A DNA stretch of 64,000 nt from Rhizobium sp. SG_E_25_P2 (GCF_029892285.1 NZ_JARXVM010000005.1:1-64000); one strand, 5' to 3'; positions 38,588 through 46,936 are shown, counted from the first letter of the stretch. Made by a program: numbers and translations. The notes: generated by a model from the letters alone, not told the origin.

Positions 38588-40087
38588 ATGTCCGACCAAC
38601 AGCAGTCGCTGATTAGGTCGACCTTTGTCGCCCTGATCGTAAGCGCTTTTCTTCTTGCCGGCATCGTCGCCGGCATCATTTACCTGGTTTACAAGACTCA
38701 GGACTATGTCGCCGGCGCCGCCGAAGCGCGCCGTGTCCGAAGCGCCGCTGCGGACTTGTTGCTGTCGTTGCAGGATTCCGAAAGCGGTCAACGGGGCTTC
38801 CTGTTGACCATGGAACCGACATTTCTCAAACCGTATCGTGATTCCATCGACGAAATCGGCCGCCGCGAAAATGTTCTTGAGGCGGCAATCGCCGGAAGCC
38901 GGTTTTCTGAAATCGAGATCGAGCCGCTCCGCCGCGTCATCGCGCAGAAGTTAAACGAACTGAAGACGACCTTGTCGCTCGCCCAATCGGAGCGCCGCGA
39001 ACAAGCGCTTGCCATGGTGCGAAACCAGGTTGGCCTGACGCTGATGAACGACATCCGCAGCACGCTCAGCGAAATGATCGCCGAGGCCGACCGCCAGATT
39101 GCCGGGCAGCTGAAGAGCCATCTCAGCCTTGCCGCAGGGCTCCGCATGGTGACGATCGCGGGCGCGATCGCCGTTCTCGCTGTTTTTATCATCGTGTTCC
39201 TGATCATCCGCCGCTATGTCCAGGAAATCCTGGTCGCGCGGCGAGAGCTTGAAGGCTTGAACGCGGGGCTGGAACAGCGCGTGCGGGAGCGCACCGAGGA
39301 CCTGATCCAGGCCAACCAGGAAATTCAGCGCTTCGCCTATATCGTCACCCATGATCTGCGCGCGCCGTTGGTCAACATCATGGGCTTTACCAGCGAACTC
39401 GACAATGCGCTGAAGACGATCCAGTCCTATTTCAAGAGCGAAACCGGCTCAGTCGGCAATGAAACCTCCCGCGTCGAAACAGTTCTTGCGGTCGAGGAGG
39501 ATCTGCCGGAGGCGATCGGCTTTATCAGGTCGTCGACTCGCAAGATGGACGAACTGATCAACGCCATTCTGAAGATCTCGCGCGACGGCCGCCGGCAGTT
39601 GAAGCCCGAGCGCATCGATCTCGCCGCGCTTATCCAGCATAATGTCGCCGCCATCCAGCACCAGGTTCTGGAAGCCCGTGGCGAAGCCGACATCAAGGTC
39701 GACGTTAAGTCCGTCGTCACCGATCGTTTCTCGCTCGAACAGGCGCTTGGCAATCTGCTCGACAACGCCGTGAAATATCGCGAGCCGGAGAGGCCCCTGC
39801 GGCTGTCCGTTCGCGCCTTCCGGGTCAACGCATTTACCATCGGCATAGATGTGTCCGACAATGGCCGAGGCATCGCGCCGGAGGATCACGAACGCGTCTT
39901 TGAATTGTTTCGCCGCTCCGGAGTGCAGGACAGGCCGGGCGAAGGGATCGGGCTGGCGCATGTCCGTTCGCTCGTGCGCAATATGGGCGGCGATATCCAG
40001 CTGAAATCTGAACGGGGCACAGGCTCGACATTCATGATCCGGATGCCTTCGGATCTCAGTCGTTTTGTAGGGAGTATCAGCGAATGA
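38588..40087 (+). CDS. CHASE3 sensor histidine kinase
   Basis: A 499-residue inner-membrane kinase. Two membrane helices (VALIVSAFLLAGIVAGIIYLV and AGAIAVLAVFIIVFLIIRR) frame a helical CHASE3 domain with the typical LLSLQDSESGQRGFLLTMEP. After a coiled coil comes the phosphoacceptor box FAYIVTHDLRAPLVNIMGF, and the ATPase domain with LGNLLDNAVKY, DNGRGIAPEDHERVFELF and GEGIGLAHVRSLVRNMGG. The receiver gene at 40084 overlaps its end, so they form one operon. The architecture resembles phytochrome-type kinases with small single-domain receivers. A perfect EcfG promoter lies upstream. Confidence 0.93.
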   Translation: MSDQQQSLIRSTFVALIVSAFLLAGIVAGIIYLVYKTQDYVAGAAEARRVRSAAADLLLSLQDSESGQRGFLLTMEPTFLKPYRDSIDEIGRRENVLEAAIAGSRFSEIEIEPLRRVIAQKLNELKTTLSLAQSERREQALAMVRNQVGLTLMNDIRSTLSEMIAEADRQIAGQLKSHLSLAAGLRMVTIAGAIAVLAVFIIVFLIIRRYVQEILVARRELEGLNAGLEQRVRERTEDLIQANQEIQRFAYIVTHDLRAPLVNIMGFTSELDNALKTIQSYFKSETGSVGNETSRVETVLAVEEDLPEAIGFIRSSTRKMDELINAILKISRDGRRQLKPERIDLAALIQHNVAAIQHQVLEARGEADIKVDVKSVVTDRFSLEQALGNLLDNAVKYREPERPLRLSVRAFRVNAFTIGIDVSDNGRGIAPEDHERVFELFRRSGVQDRPGEGIGLAHVRSLVRNMGGDIQLKSERGTGSTFMIRMPSDLSRFVGSISE

Positions 40088-40521
40088 TGGCGGCAGGCAA
40101 GGAAGTGACGATCGTGATGGTCGAAGACGACGAGGGCCATGCGCGCCTCATCGAGAAGAATGTTCGGCGGGCAGGGGTCAACAATCCGATCATCCCATTC
40201 ATCAACGGCAATTCCGCCCTCGATTTCATTCTCGGTGAAGATCGCTCAGGCTCGGTGAGCGAAGGTCGCTACCTTTTGATACTCCTTGACCTCAATCTGC
40301 CTGACATGTCGGGAATCGATATTCTAGATAAGGTCAAGGCCAACGCGCATACGAAACGTTTGCCGGTGATCATCCTCACCACCACCGACGATGAGCGGGA
40401 AATCCAGCGCTGCTATGACCTGGGGGCAAATGTCTATATCACCAAGCCGGTGGACTATGACAGTTTCGCCCATGCCATCCGGCAATTGGGGCTGTTTTTC
40501 TCCGTGATGCAAATTCCTTGA
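40084..40521 (+). CDS. Single-domain response regulator
   Basis: A 145-residue receiver of the Rcp1 type. The acidic pair is in VMVEDDEGHARLIEKN, the phosphorylated Asp in LILLDLNLPDMSGIDIL, the Thr in VIILTTTDDEREIQRCY and the Lys in NVYITKPVDYDSF. No output domain is present. It overlaps the kinase gene by four bases and is its probable phosphate acceptor, perhaps passing it on to the receiver-kinase encoded next. Confidence 0.92.
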   Translation: MMAAGKEVTIVMVEDDEGHARLIEKNVRRAGVNNPIIPFINGNSALDFILGEDRSGSVSEGRYLLILLDLNLPDMSGIDILDKVKANAHTKRLPVIILTTTDDEREIQRCYDLGANVYITKPVDYDSFAHAIRQLGLFFSVMQIP

Positions 40522-40534
40522 AGGCGACGCGGCG

Positions 40535-41563
40535 ATGGCGAAAAAGATACTCTATATCGACGATGATTATGCTCTTTTCCGCCTTGCCCAGAAGTCGCTC
40601 GGTCGTCTGGGCTATGAGGTCGAACATGCCCAGGACGCAGGGCAGGGTCTGGAACGCTTGGTCGGCGGCGGCTTCGACGCCATCGTGCTCGATCATTACC
40701 TCCAAGGGTCGACGGGGCTGGATTTCATGCGTCGTCTCGACGAGCAGGGCGTCGTGCTGCCGGTGGTCTATGTCACCGGATCGAACGACGCGACCATCGC
40801 GGTCGACGCGTTGAAGGCTGGCGCGGCCGATTACGTGATCAAGACCATCGGCGAGGATTTCTGGCCTCTGCTTGGCAACGCCCTGCAGCAGGCGCTCGAA
40901 AACGCCGAACTCAGGGCGGCGCGCGAACAGGCTGAGCAGGAAATTCGTCTCGGCAAGGAACGCGCGGAAATCCTGCTCGCCGAAGTCAATCATCGTGTCG
41001 CCAACAGTCTGGCGTTGGTCGCCGCTCTTATCCGTCTGCAGGTGTCGGCGAGCGAAAGCGATGACGTCCGGCATGCGCTTTCCGAAACGCAGGCGCGGAT
41101 ATCGGCCATCGCCGGCATGCATCGAAGCCTCTATACGTCGGACGATGTGCGCGAGGTGGAGATGAGCCGCTATCTGTCGACGCTGATTTCGGAACTGGCC
41201 GAAACCATGGCCAAGGATCGGCGTAAATCGAATATCCGCTCGCATTTCGATAGCGTCACATTTCCTTCGGACCGCGCGGTGTCGACCGGCATGATCGTGA
41301 CCGAGCTTTTGACCAACGCCATAAAATACGCCTATCCCGAAGAAGAAGACGGGGAAATTCGCGTGGAACTGACACGGCTTACCGACAGCGAAGCGCTTTT
41401 GGTCGTCGAAGACGATGGGCGCGGCATCGAACTCTCGCAGCCGGCACAGGGCACCGGTCTGGGCTCGCGTATCGTCGCCTCCATGGCCCGCACGGTCGGC
41501 GGCGGCATCCGCTATGTGCCGCGCGAAAAGGGCACGAGAGCGGAAGTCAGCCTGACCATCTGA
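40535..41563 (+). CDS. Receiver-HisKA_2 hybrid kinase
   Basis: A 342-residue soluble protein. The N-terminal receiver (about 1-125) has KILYIDDDYALF, AIVLDHYLQGSTG and YVIKTIGED. A linker coiled coil leads to an HWE/HisKA_2-type kinase with the phosphoacceptor in LLAEVNHRVANSLALVAALI, then HATPase marks VTELLTNAIKYAYPEE and VEDDGRGIELSQ. Kinases of this class feed PhyR in the alphaproteobacterial stress response. Its place between a sensor operon with an EcfG promoter and ecfG-nepR supports a role upstream of PhyR. The final link is inferred. Confidence 0.92.
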   Translation: MAKKILYIDDDYALFRLAQKSLGRLGYEVEHAQDAGQGLERLVGGGFDAIVLDHYLQGSTGLDFMRRLDEQGVVLPVVYVTGSNDATIAVDALKAGAADYVIKTIGEDFWPLLGNALQQALENAELRAAREQAEQEIRLGKERAEILLAEVNHRVANSLALVAALIRLQVSASESDDVRHALSETQARISAIAGMHRSLYTSDDVREVEMSRYLSTLISELAETMAKDRRKSNIRSHFDSVTFPSDRAVSTGMIVTELLTNAIKYAYPEEEDGEIRVELTRLTDSEALLVVEDDGRGIELSQPAQGTGLGSRIVASMARTVGGGIRYVPREKGTRAEVSLTI

Positions 41564-41655
41564 GACACGTTAATGCCGGGGATCATGAATAAATGCGCTT
41601 GAGCTCCTGTCAGGGGCACTTGGTGTAAGTCGCCCCCCATGCAGCACCGGACATG

Positions 41656-41683
41656 AAAAAACCGCCAGCCGGAAGGCTGACGG
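41656..41683 (-). terminator. Intrinsic terminator of the nepR-ecfG operon
   Basis: On the minus strand a nine-pair stem with one G-U pair (41683-41675 with 41670-41662) and loop TTCC is followed by TTTTTT. It lies 26 bases after the ecfG stop. Confidence 0.85.
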
Positions 41684-41708
41684 CGTCATTGCCACGATGT
41701 CATTGGGA

Positions 41709-42275
41709 TCAGCCGACGAAGGTCCGACCGGTGACGGCGAGGGCGCGGGAATCCGGGCCGTATTCGCGGTCGCCCTCCACAGCCAGCAATTCGGCCAGCC
41801 GGTTTCGGGCGCGGTTGACGCGGCTCTTGATGGTGCCGATGGCGCATTGGCAAATTTCGGCGGCTTCTTCATATGAAAAACCGGATGCGCCGATCAGAAT
41901 GATCGCTTCGCGCTGGTCATCCGGCAATTTTTCGAGCGCCGCCTTGAAATCCTGTAGATCCAAGGCGCCATATTGACCGGGATGTGTCGAAAGCTGCTCG
42001 GTATAGTATCCGTCGGAATCCTGAATCTCGCGGCCGCTCTTGCGGATCTGGCTGTAGAATTCGTTGCGAAGGATCGTAAACAGCCAGGCCTTCATATTGG
42101 TGCCGGGTTCAAACGAACTCTTCTTCGCCCAGGCCTTCATGATCGTGTCCTGGACCAGATCATCCGCCCGGTCGTGGCGTCCGGTCAGTGAAACGCCGAA
42201 AGCGCGCAGGCTGCCGAGGCAGGCAAGCATCGTACGCTTGAAATCTCTTTCGATGCTGTCTTCGTCTTGCGTCAT
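41709..42275 (-). CDS. ecfG: EcfG-type extracytoplasmic function sigma factor
   Basis: A 188-residue sigma factor with only regions 2 and 4. Region 2 shows RADDLVQDTIMKAWAKKSSF and NMKAWLFTILRNEFYSQIR; region 4 shows LEKLPDDQREAIILIGASGF and EEAAEICQCAIGTIKSRVNR. Length and motifs fit the EcfG/SigT group that directs the alphaproteobacterial general stress response. The start overlaps the nepR stop by ATGA, so anti-sigma and sigma are made in a coupled way. NepR holds it inactive until phosphorylated PhyR takes NepR away. It is ended by a clear terminator. Confidence 0.96.
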   Translation of the reverse strand: MTQDEDSIERDFKRTMLACLGSLRAFGVSLTGRHDRADDLVQDTIMKAWAKKSSFEPGTNMKAWLFTILRNEFYSQIRKSGREIQDSDGYYTEQLSTHPGQYGALDLQDFKAALEKLPDDQREAIILIGASGFSYEEAAEICQCAIGTIKSRVNRARNRLAELLAVEGDREYGPDSRALAVTGRTFVG

Positions 42276-42481
42276 GATCCGCTGTCCTCCGTCATCAGAG
42301 GCTGCATCTTGCCGGTATGAAGACGCTCGGCTTGATCCAACTGCTCAAGAAGGTCCAGAAACCGATCCGGAACAGCCTCTTCCTGCAGGGAATCGTAGTA
42401 TTCTTTAAGTTTTTTGGGGATTTCGCCGAACGGGCCAGGCACGCCTGGATCTCCCATTCTGTTCGTTTCATCACTATTCAT
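42272..42481 (-). CDS. nepR: NepR anti-sigma factor
   Basis: A 69-residue protein with the NepR core GEIPKKLKEYYDSLQEEAVPDRFLDLLEQLDQ (split here as IPKKLKEYYDSLQEEAVP and DRFLDLLEQL). The family binds either EcfG or the sigma-like domain of phosphorylated PhyR. ATG 42481 is chosen because the family begins with a short disordered arm; the frame to 42580 would run across the EcfG promoter. Its ribosome site is weak, which may keep anti-sigma levels matched to the sigma made from the overlapping gene. Confidence 0.92.
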   Translation of the reverse strand: MNSDETNRMGDPGVPGPFGEIPKKLKEYYDSLQEEAVPDRFLDLLEQLDQAERLHTGKMQPLMTEDSGS

Positions 42482-42521
42482 ATGTGCGGACTCGTATTGT
42501 TGCGACGATGATCTTCGCGGG

Positions 42522-42546
42522 AACGTTCTGCCCCGACGTTGGTTCC
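42522..42546 (-). promoter_or_regulatory. EcfG promoter of nepR-ecfG
   Basis: On the minus strand GGAAC (42546-42542) is followed by 16 bases and CGTT (42525-42522), exactly the EcfG consensus, about 40 bases upstream of the nepR start. It gives positive autoregulation of the sigma factor. Confidence 0.85.
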
Positions 42547-42576
42547 ACACTGCTGAAAATTTTGGGCGCTGTCTTT

Positions 42577-43707
42577 TCATTTGGGCTCCAGACGCCGCAG
42601 GCGTCCCTCGGAATCATCTTCGATGACCCAGACATAGCCGCTCGAATCGACCGCGACATCACGAATACGCGCTTCCATGTCCCACCGCTCCGCTTCATGC
42701 GCCGCGCCATTGTCCTCGAAAGTGATGCGGCTGAGGCTCATTCCGGCCAGGCCGCCGATCAACGCCGAACCGCGCCATCCGGAAAACCGCGCCTGCGTAT
42801 AGAAAACCAGGCCGGCAGGGGCGATTACCGGGGTCCAATAGACGGATGGGGCGGCCAGGTCCGGACGCGTGGAATGCCGCGGGATCGGCGCGCCGCTATA
42901 TTGATCGCCATTGGAGACCAGCGGCCAACCATAATTCGAGCCGGCCTTTATGAGGTTGAGCTCGTCTCCTCCGCGTGGGCCCATTTCGTGCGCCCAAAGG
43001 GCGCCGTTGGGGGCAAAGGCGAGGCCATAGGGATTGCGGTGCCCATAACTCCAGATTTCAGGCCGGGCTTCTACGTTATTTTCAAAAGGATTTCCCTTTG
43101 CGGGAGCGCCGTCGAGCGTAAGCTTGACGATGCTGCCTTGAGGCGTCGAAAGATCCTGGGCGCGTCGCGGACGCATTCGATCGCCGACGGTCAGGAAGAG
43201 ATGTCGGCCATCGGGCGCAAAAGCGATCACGCCTCCGGGCTGGCCGCCTCCCGGCATCGCTCCGTCGCGCCAGATGACCTTCAGGTTTTCGAGAGCGGCT
43301 TTGCCGTCGGTCCGCGTGAGTGCGGCGCGCGCGAGCGCGAGCGATCCGCCTTTTGACGTCGGCGCGACATAGCTGAGATAGACAAGGCCGGATTGCGCGA
43401 AATCCGGCGCGGGCGCAATGTCGAGCAGTCCTAGCTGCCCGTCATGGACGACTTCCGGAACGCCCTCCACCGGCTGCTTGTGGCCCTGGGAGTCGACGAG
43501 CCAGACAAGACCGCCTTTTTCAGTGACGAGCATTTCGGTCCCATTGAGGAAGGCGAGCGCCCAGGGCGTATCGAATATCGCGACATCCCTGGCCAGAAAG
43601 GGCGGATCGCTTTTAGCAGTGTTTTTGCCCGCGTTTTCCGAAGCGATCGCGACGGTCGCCGAAAATAGGGCTGCGGCTCCCGCCAGAAGCTTGATCATTT
43701 TCGGCAT
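42577..43707 (-). CDS. Soluble PQQ-dependent aldose dehydrogenase-like protein
   Basis: A 376-residue periplasmic beta-propeller protein. The signal peptide is MIKLLAGAAALFSATVAIA. Family marks are TPWALAFLNGTEMLVTEKGG, HDGQLGLLDIAPAPDF, HLFLTVGDR, SYGHRNPYGLAFAPNGALWA, EMGPRGGDELNLIKAGSNYG and IAPAGLVFYT, as in glucose/sorbosone dehydrogenases and E. coli YliI. It probably oxidises sugars with PQQ, whose synthesis genes are not in this window. Start 43707 has a GGAGG ribosome site; the longer frame to 43965 crosses the small RNA promoter. It lies directly upstream of nepR on the same strand. Confidence 0.92.
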   Translation of the reverse strand: MPKMIKLLAGAAALFSATVAIASENAGKNTAKSDPPFLARDVAIFDTPWALAFLNGTEMLVTEKGGLVWLVDSQGHKQPVEGVPEVVHDGQLGLLDIAPAPDFAQSGLVYLSYVAPTSKGGSLALARAALTRTDGKAALENLKVIWRDGAMPGGGQPGGVIAFAPDGRHLFLTVGDRMRPRRAQDLSTPQGSIVKLTLDGAPAKGNPFENNVEARPEIWSYGHRNPYGLAFAPNGALWAHEMGPRGGDELNLIKAGSNYGWPLVSNGDQYSGAPIPRHSTRPDLAAPSVYWTPVIAPAGLVFYTQARFSGWRGSALIGGLAGMSLSRITFEDNGAAHEAERWDMEARIRDVAVDSSGYVWVIEDDSEGRLRRLEPK

Positions 43708-43904
43708 CGTCGCCTCCTCTGTCAGACCTTTGCTCGCGGTCTCCATCTCAAGACCACAGCTGGTCGAATGGAGAAAAGCGCCACTGCATATAGGGTGGGA
43801 GGCGACGCTGATGAAGGGAGCCATCGATTTGTGGCGGCGCACGATCCCGTGAATGCGCATCGTGATGGATTTTTTGAAAAACTCGAGATTCTGGCCTGTC
43901 CGGA

Positions 43905-43929
43905 GGAACCAATCGCCAAACGCGCCGTT
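43905..43929 (+). promoter_or_regulatory. EcfG promoter of a putative small RNA
   Basis: A perfect GGAAC (43905-43909), 16-base spacer (43910-43925), CGTT (43926-43929). No protein start follows before a strong terminator ending near 44070. Spacer length matches the nepR and CHASE3 kinase promoters. Confidence 0.75.
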
Positions 43930-43935
43930 ATTCGG

Positions 43936-44070
43936 TCGTCGAATGCGGAGCCCCCTCCTCTTCATTCGAAAGCTGGCGCCGGATCCGCCCCTTCATCCCC
44001 CCGAAGGCGCCAGACGCATAAAGGAGAGAACCTTTCCTCCCGCCGGAATGGTTCTCTCCTTTTTATTTTC
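43936..44070 (+). ncRNA. Putative EcfG-dependent small RNA with three C-rich loops
   Basis: Starting a few bases after the -10 at 43926, three hairpins follow in order. Hairpin 1 has a seven-pair stem (43939-43945 with 43963-43969) and a loop containing GCCCCCTCCTCTT. Hairpin 2 has an eight-pair stem (43973-43980 with 44006-44013) and a loop with CGCCCCTTCATCCCCCC. Hairpin 3 is a 13-pair stem (44020-44032 with 44050-44062) with loop TTTCCTCCCGCC and a T-rich tail, an intrinsic terminator. Each loop is complementary to Shine-Dalgarno sequences. Alphaproteobacterial small RNAs such as GsrN and the ar14/cuckoo type use C-rich loops in this way. Length is about 135 bases. Ends are estimates. Confidence 0.65.
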
Positions 44071-44073
44071 TCG

Positions 44074-44098
44074 GGAACTTTTCCAGCTTCCGTGCATT
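44074..44098 (+). promoter_or_regulatory. EcfG-like promoter of the DUF883 operon
   Basis: GGAAC (44074-44078), 16-base spacer, CATT (44095-44098), directly after the small RNA terminator and about 58 bases before the DUF883 gene. It has one mismatch to CGTT. Confidence 0.55.
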
Positions 44099-44155
44099 TT
44101 CCGGGGCAGGCGCGGCCAAGGCCGCGCGAGTTTCGAGATGATAAGGGATGACATC

Positions 44156-44482
44156 ATGGCTTTTTCCGACGCGAACGAAAAGAATGCGCCCACCGTCGAA
44201 GACCTCGAGGCGCAGATCGGCGATCTCAAGCGCGATATCGCTGAATTGACCAAGAGCCTGGCCGCCTTTGGCGCAGCCAAAGCCGAAGCCTATCGCGACG
44301 GCGCCGAGAAAATGGCGGCGGACGCTGCGGCCGCGTCGCGTCGCGCTTTCAATGACGCCCGCGAGGAAGCTCATTCCTTTGGTCGCGACGTGGAGGATGA
44401 GATACGCGCCCGCCCTTTTCAGGCGGTGGGACTGGCGCTCGGCCTCGGCTATCTCGCCGCGCTTCTCACCCGCAGGGGCTGA
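44156..44482 (+). CDS. DUF883 family protein (ElaB/YqjD-like)
   Basis: A 108-residue protein with an amphipathic helical body (TVEDLEAQIGDLKRDIAELT, then many Ala and charged residues) and one C-terminal membrane helix, RPFQAVGLALGLGYLAALLT, ending in RRG. This is the layout of ElaB/YqjD proteins, which in E. coli are stationary-phase membrane-anchored ribosome-binding proteins. The ATG at 44156 has AAGGGATG upstream; an in-frame ATG at 44138 is possible. It lies behind an EcfG-like promoter and is followed after two bases by another membrane protein gene. Confidence 0.88.
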   Translation: MAFSDANEKNAPTVEDLEAQIGDLKRDIAELTKSLAAFGAAKAEAYRDGAEKMAADAAAASRRAFNDAREEAHSFGRDVEDEIRARPFQAVGLALGLGYLAALLTRRG

Positions 44483-44484
44483 GC

Positions 44485-44904
44485 ATGCAGCAGTTCATGA
44501 TGCTGGCCGGGCGGAGCCTGGCGGACGGCGCGAGCCGAGCCGCAGCGCGCGCCGCGCTCTACCTTGCATTGTCGATCTTGCTCGCGGCGGGACTGTCCTT
44601 CATTCTCGTCGCTGCCTCCCTCGCCATTGCCAATGTCTATGGCGCCGTTATCGGCTGGCTGTTTTCCGGATCGGTTCTTATCGCGATTGCATCGTTCGGA
44701 TTGCTGTTAATCGCCGTTCGCCGTCGCGGCGTGATCCTGCGCCAGCCGCCCGCGCGGCCGGTTTCCGACGTTGATCTTGCGCTCGGGCTGATGCCGGACC
44801 TGGTGCGGACAAGCCCGTGGGCCGTGTTGGCGGTCTGCGCGGCGGGGGCGTTTTTCGCGGGGCGGAGCGTGCATGGCGCCAGCAAGCGCGCCGACCGGCG
44901 TTGA
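44485..44904 (+). CDS. Small membrane protein, stress-locus holin-like
   Basis: A 139-residue protein with about three hydrophobic segments (ALYLALSILLAAGLSFILVA, GWLFSGSVLIAIASFGLLLI and PWAVLAVCAAGAFFAG) and a basic C-terminus. The first two form a hairpin, like the Phage_holin_3_6/YqjE-type proteins often encoded after YqjD. It begins two bases after the DUF883 gene and is surely co-transcribed with it. Function unknown; a membrane role in stress is inferred from the neighbourhood. Confidence 0.75.
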   Translation: MQQFMMLAGRSLADGASRAAARAALYLALSILLAAGLSFILVAASLAIANVYGAVIGWLFSGSVLIAIASFGLLLIAVRRRGVILRQPPARPVSDVDLALGLMPDLVRTSPWAVLAVCAAGAFFAGRSVHGASKRADRR

Positions 44905-44923
44905 GATGGCGACATAAAAATTG

Positions 44924-44945
44924 CCATGACGACTTAAAGTCATGG
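44924..44945. repeat. Inverted repeat upstream of phyR
   Basis: Seven-base arms CCATGAC (44924-44930) and GTCATGG (44939-44945) with an eight-base A+T-rich loop, between the membrane protein gene and phyR. The right arm overlaps a GGAAC box at 44944, whose -10 region does not fit EcfG. It may be a short hairpin or a regulator site. Confidence 0.4.
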
Positions 44946-45010
44946 AACCTTTTGCTTATCTTCGAATTATCTAACGCGTCAGCAGAATCCAAGAAGGGGA
45001 GAATATCTGA

Positions 45011-45817
45011 ATGACCTTGACCGAGCGCGTGGCTGCCCATTTGCCGTTCCTGCGCCGCTATTCGCGCGCGATCACCGGATCACAGACGTCTGGCGACGCT
45101 TTCGTGGTTGCGACCCTTGAGGCGCTGATCGCTGATCTCAGTATTTTTCCGGAAGCCTCTTCCGATCGTGTGGCGATTTACAAGCTCTTTGTCCGGATCC
45201 TGAAATCCGCCCAGGTTGACGTGCCGCATGCCGTCTCTCCCTTCGCCTGGGAAAAAAAGGCGGTCGCCAATCTTTCCGCTGTGCCCACGCAAGCCCGGCA
45301 CGCCTTCCTGCTGGTGTCGGTGGAAGGCTTCTCCTTCTCCGAAGCGGCGGAGATCCTGACCGTCAGCATCGAGGATGTGAAACGGCTGATCGACGAAGCC
45401 ACTCAGGAAATTTCGCGTCAGATTTCCACCGAGATCATGATCATCGAGGATGAGCCGCTGATCGCGCTCGATATCGAGCATATCGTCCTCGATCTCGGCC
45501 ACAGCGTCAGCGGCATCGCCCGCACCCATGCCGAGGCGCTGGACCTCTATCGCCGCAGCAATCCGGGCATGATCCTCGCCGACATCCATCTTGCCGATGG
45601 CAGTTCCGGTATCGATGCGATCAATGATATCCTCAAGGTCGCTAGCGTGCCGGTTATCTTCATTACGGCATTCCCGGAACGACTTTTGACCGGCGAACGC
45701 GCCGAACCGACATTCCTGGTCACGAAGCCTTACAATCCCGATATGTTGAAAGCGTTGATCAGCCAGGCGCTTTTCTTTAACGACGGCGACAAGGCCTATC
45801 AGGCGCTGTCTGCCTGA
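45011..45817 (+). CDS. phyR: PhyR, anti-anti-sigma response regulator
   Basis: A 268-residue protein with a sigma-like N-terminal domain (RVAAHLPFLRRYSRAITGSQ, then LSAVPTQARHAFLLVSVEGF and EAAEILTVSIEDVKRLIDEA) and a C-terminal receiver (IMIIEDEPLIALDIEHIVLD, phosphorylated Asp in MILADIHLADGSSG, Lys in LVTKPYNPDM). On phosphorylation the sigma-like domain is released and captures NepR, freeing EcfG. The gene is 2.5 kb from ecfG-nepR, with an HWE kinase next to it. A GGAAC box upstream has no good -10, so its own stress control is uncertain. Confidence 0.96.
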   Translation: MTLTERVAAHLPFLRRYSRAITGSQTSGDAFVVATLEALIADLSIFPEASSDRVAIYKLFVRILKSAQVDVPHAVSPFAWEKKAVANLSAVPTQARHAFLLVSVEGFSFSEAAEILTVSIEDVKRLIDEATQEISRQISTEIMIIEDEPLIALDIEHIVLDLGHSVSGIARTHAEALDLYRRSNPGMILADIHLADGSSGIDAINDILKVASVPVIFITAFPERLLTGERAEPTFLVTKPYNPDMLKALISQALFFNDGDKAYQALSA

Positions 45818-45900
45818 AATATCGAAATTGCCGAAGCCGGCGCGGTTGGCGAATTGACGCGAAGAGTGCTTTCGCCGCCGCAATAAATCGAGGTGCGAAG

Positions 45901-46905
45901 GTGCGGCGATTCCTTTGGTATGCCAAGGATCTCAACGAGGGGGAACTTGGCCCGTTCTTCATCACGGCCTTGCTCGACATGAATGCCAGCCTGATCCTTC
46001 AGGATCACGATCATCGCTATCTCTGCGTCACCGGCCTGCCTGATGTCTGGAGACTGAAATCCGATGAGGCGCCTGACGATGACATGGTGTTCGGGGCCGA
46101 GATCGGTGGCCGGCTTGGGGAATCGAAGGCGCGCGCACTCGAAACGCGACAGACCGAAATTCTGGAAGTGACGCTTGAAAGCGGCGGTGTGTTCGAGTTT
46201 AGGGTCCTCGCCTTCACGGGTCCTGGCGGACAGATGCAGTTCATCACCACGATCATTGACCGCAGTGAGGACCGCCGGCGAGAGAGGGTGCTGCAATCCC
46301 TGTTGCGGGATGTCAGCCACCGTTCCAAAAATCTCCTGGCGATTATTCAGAGCATCGTGACCCAGACGTCGCAATATACCGATTCGATCGAAGCCTATGT
46401 CCAGAAGCTCCGCGGCCGAATTTTCTCTTTGTCCCGGTCGCAGGATCTGGTCACGGATTCCGGCTGGCGCGGCGCATTCGCGCGAGAACTGCTGGAGCAG
46501 CAGGTTTCCGCCTATATTCCGAATGGTCAGCAACTTGTCACTTTCGAAGGGGAAAATCTGCTCCTCTCGCCGAATGTGACCATGCATCTCGGCCTCGCTT
46601 TCCACGAATTGCTGATCAATGCCATCAATTTCGGCAGTTTTCTGCCGGCCGGACAAACCATCGTCGTGTCGATTTCCATGCAGGAGAAAGACGGGCGCGA
46701 TTTTGTCAGCGTCTCCTGGCGCGAACCCCTGGATGCCGGCCTTCGCAAAAGTCAGGATTCGGGGTTGCCGGTCCGGCGGCTCGGAACTGCGATCCTGGAA
46801 CGTGTCGTTCCGGCGTCGGTCAATGGCCGCGCCGAATACAGCGTCTCGCAAAGCGAGGTGCGTTATGGTCTGATTTTTCCTGCGGACCCGCGCAAGGCAG
46901 CCTGA
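45901..46905 (+). CDS. HWE-type sensor histidine kinase (PhyR kinase candidate)
   Basis: A 334-residue soluble kinase beginning at GTG 45901 behind GAGGTG. The first 125 residues form a PAS-like sensing domain (LDMNASLILQDHDHRYLCVT). The phosphoacceptor box is LLRDVSHRSKNLLAIIQSIV, and the ATPase domain has HLGLAFHELLINAINFGSFL and FVSVSWRE. This is the HWE/HisKA_2 class that phosphorylates PhyR. Adjacency to phyR, only 83 bases away on the same strand, makes it the best PhyK candidate in the window. What its PAS domain senses is not visible. Confidence 0.9.
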   Translation: MRRFLWYAKDLNEGELGPFFITALLDMNASLILQDHDHRYLCVTGLPDVWRLKSDEAPDDDMVFGAEIGGRLGESKARALETRQTEILEVTLESGGVFEFRVLAFTGPGGQMQFITTIIDRSEDRRRERVLQSLLRDVSHRSKNLLAIIQSIVTQTSQYTDSIEAYVQKLRGRIFSLSRSQDLVTDSGWRGAFARELLEQQVSAYIPNGQQLVTFEGENLLLSPNVTMHLGLAFHELLINAINFGSFLPAGQTIVVSISMQEKDGRDFVSVSWREPLDAGLRKSQDSGLPVRRLGTAILERVVPASVNGRAEYSVSQSEVRYGLIFPADPRKAA

Positions 46906-46936
46906 AGCCGATATCGCGCTCGCCTAAGCCGCCGCC

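Noticed and set aside
44944-44968. GGAAC upstream of phyR as an EcfG promoter
   Set aside because: At the 16-base spacing the -10 is AATT, with no C and no GTT; too far from the form found at the other sites to list as a promoter.
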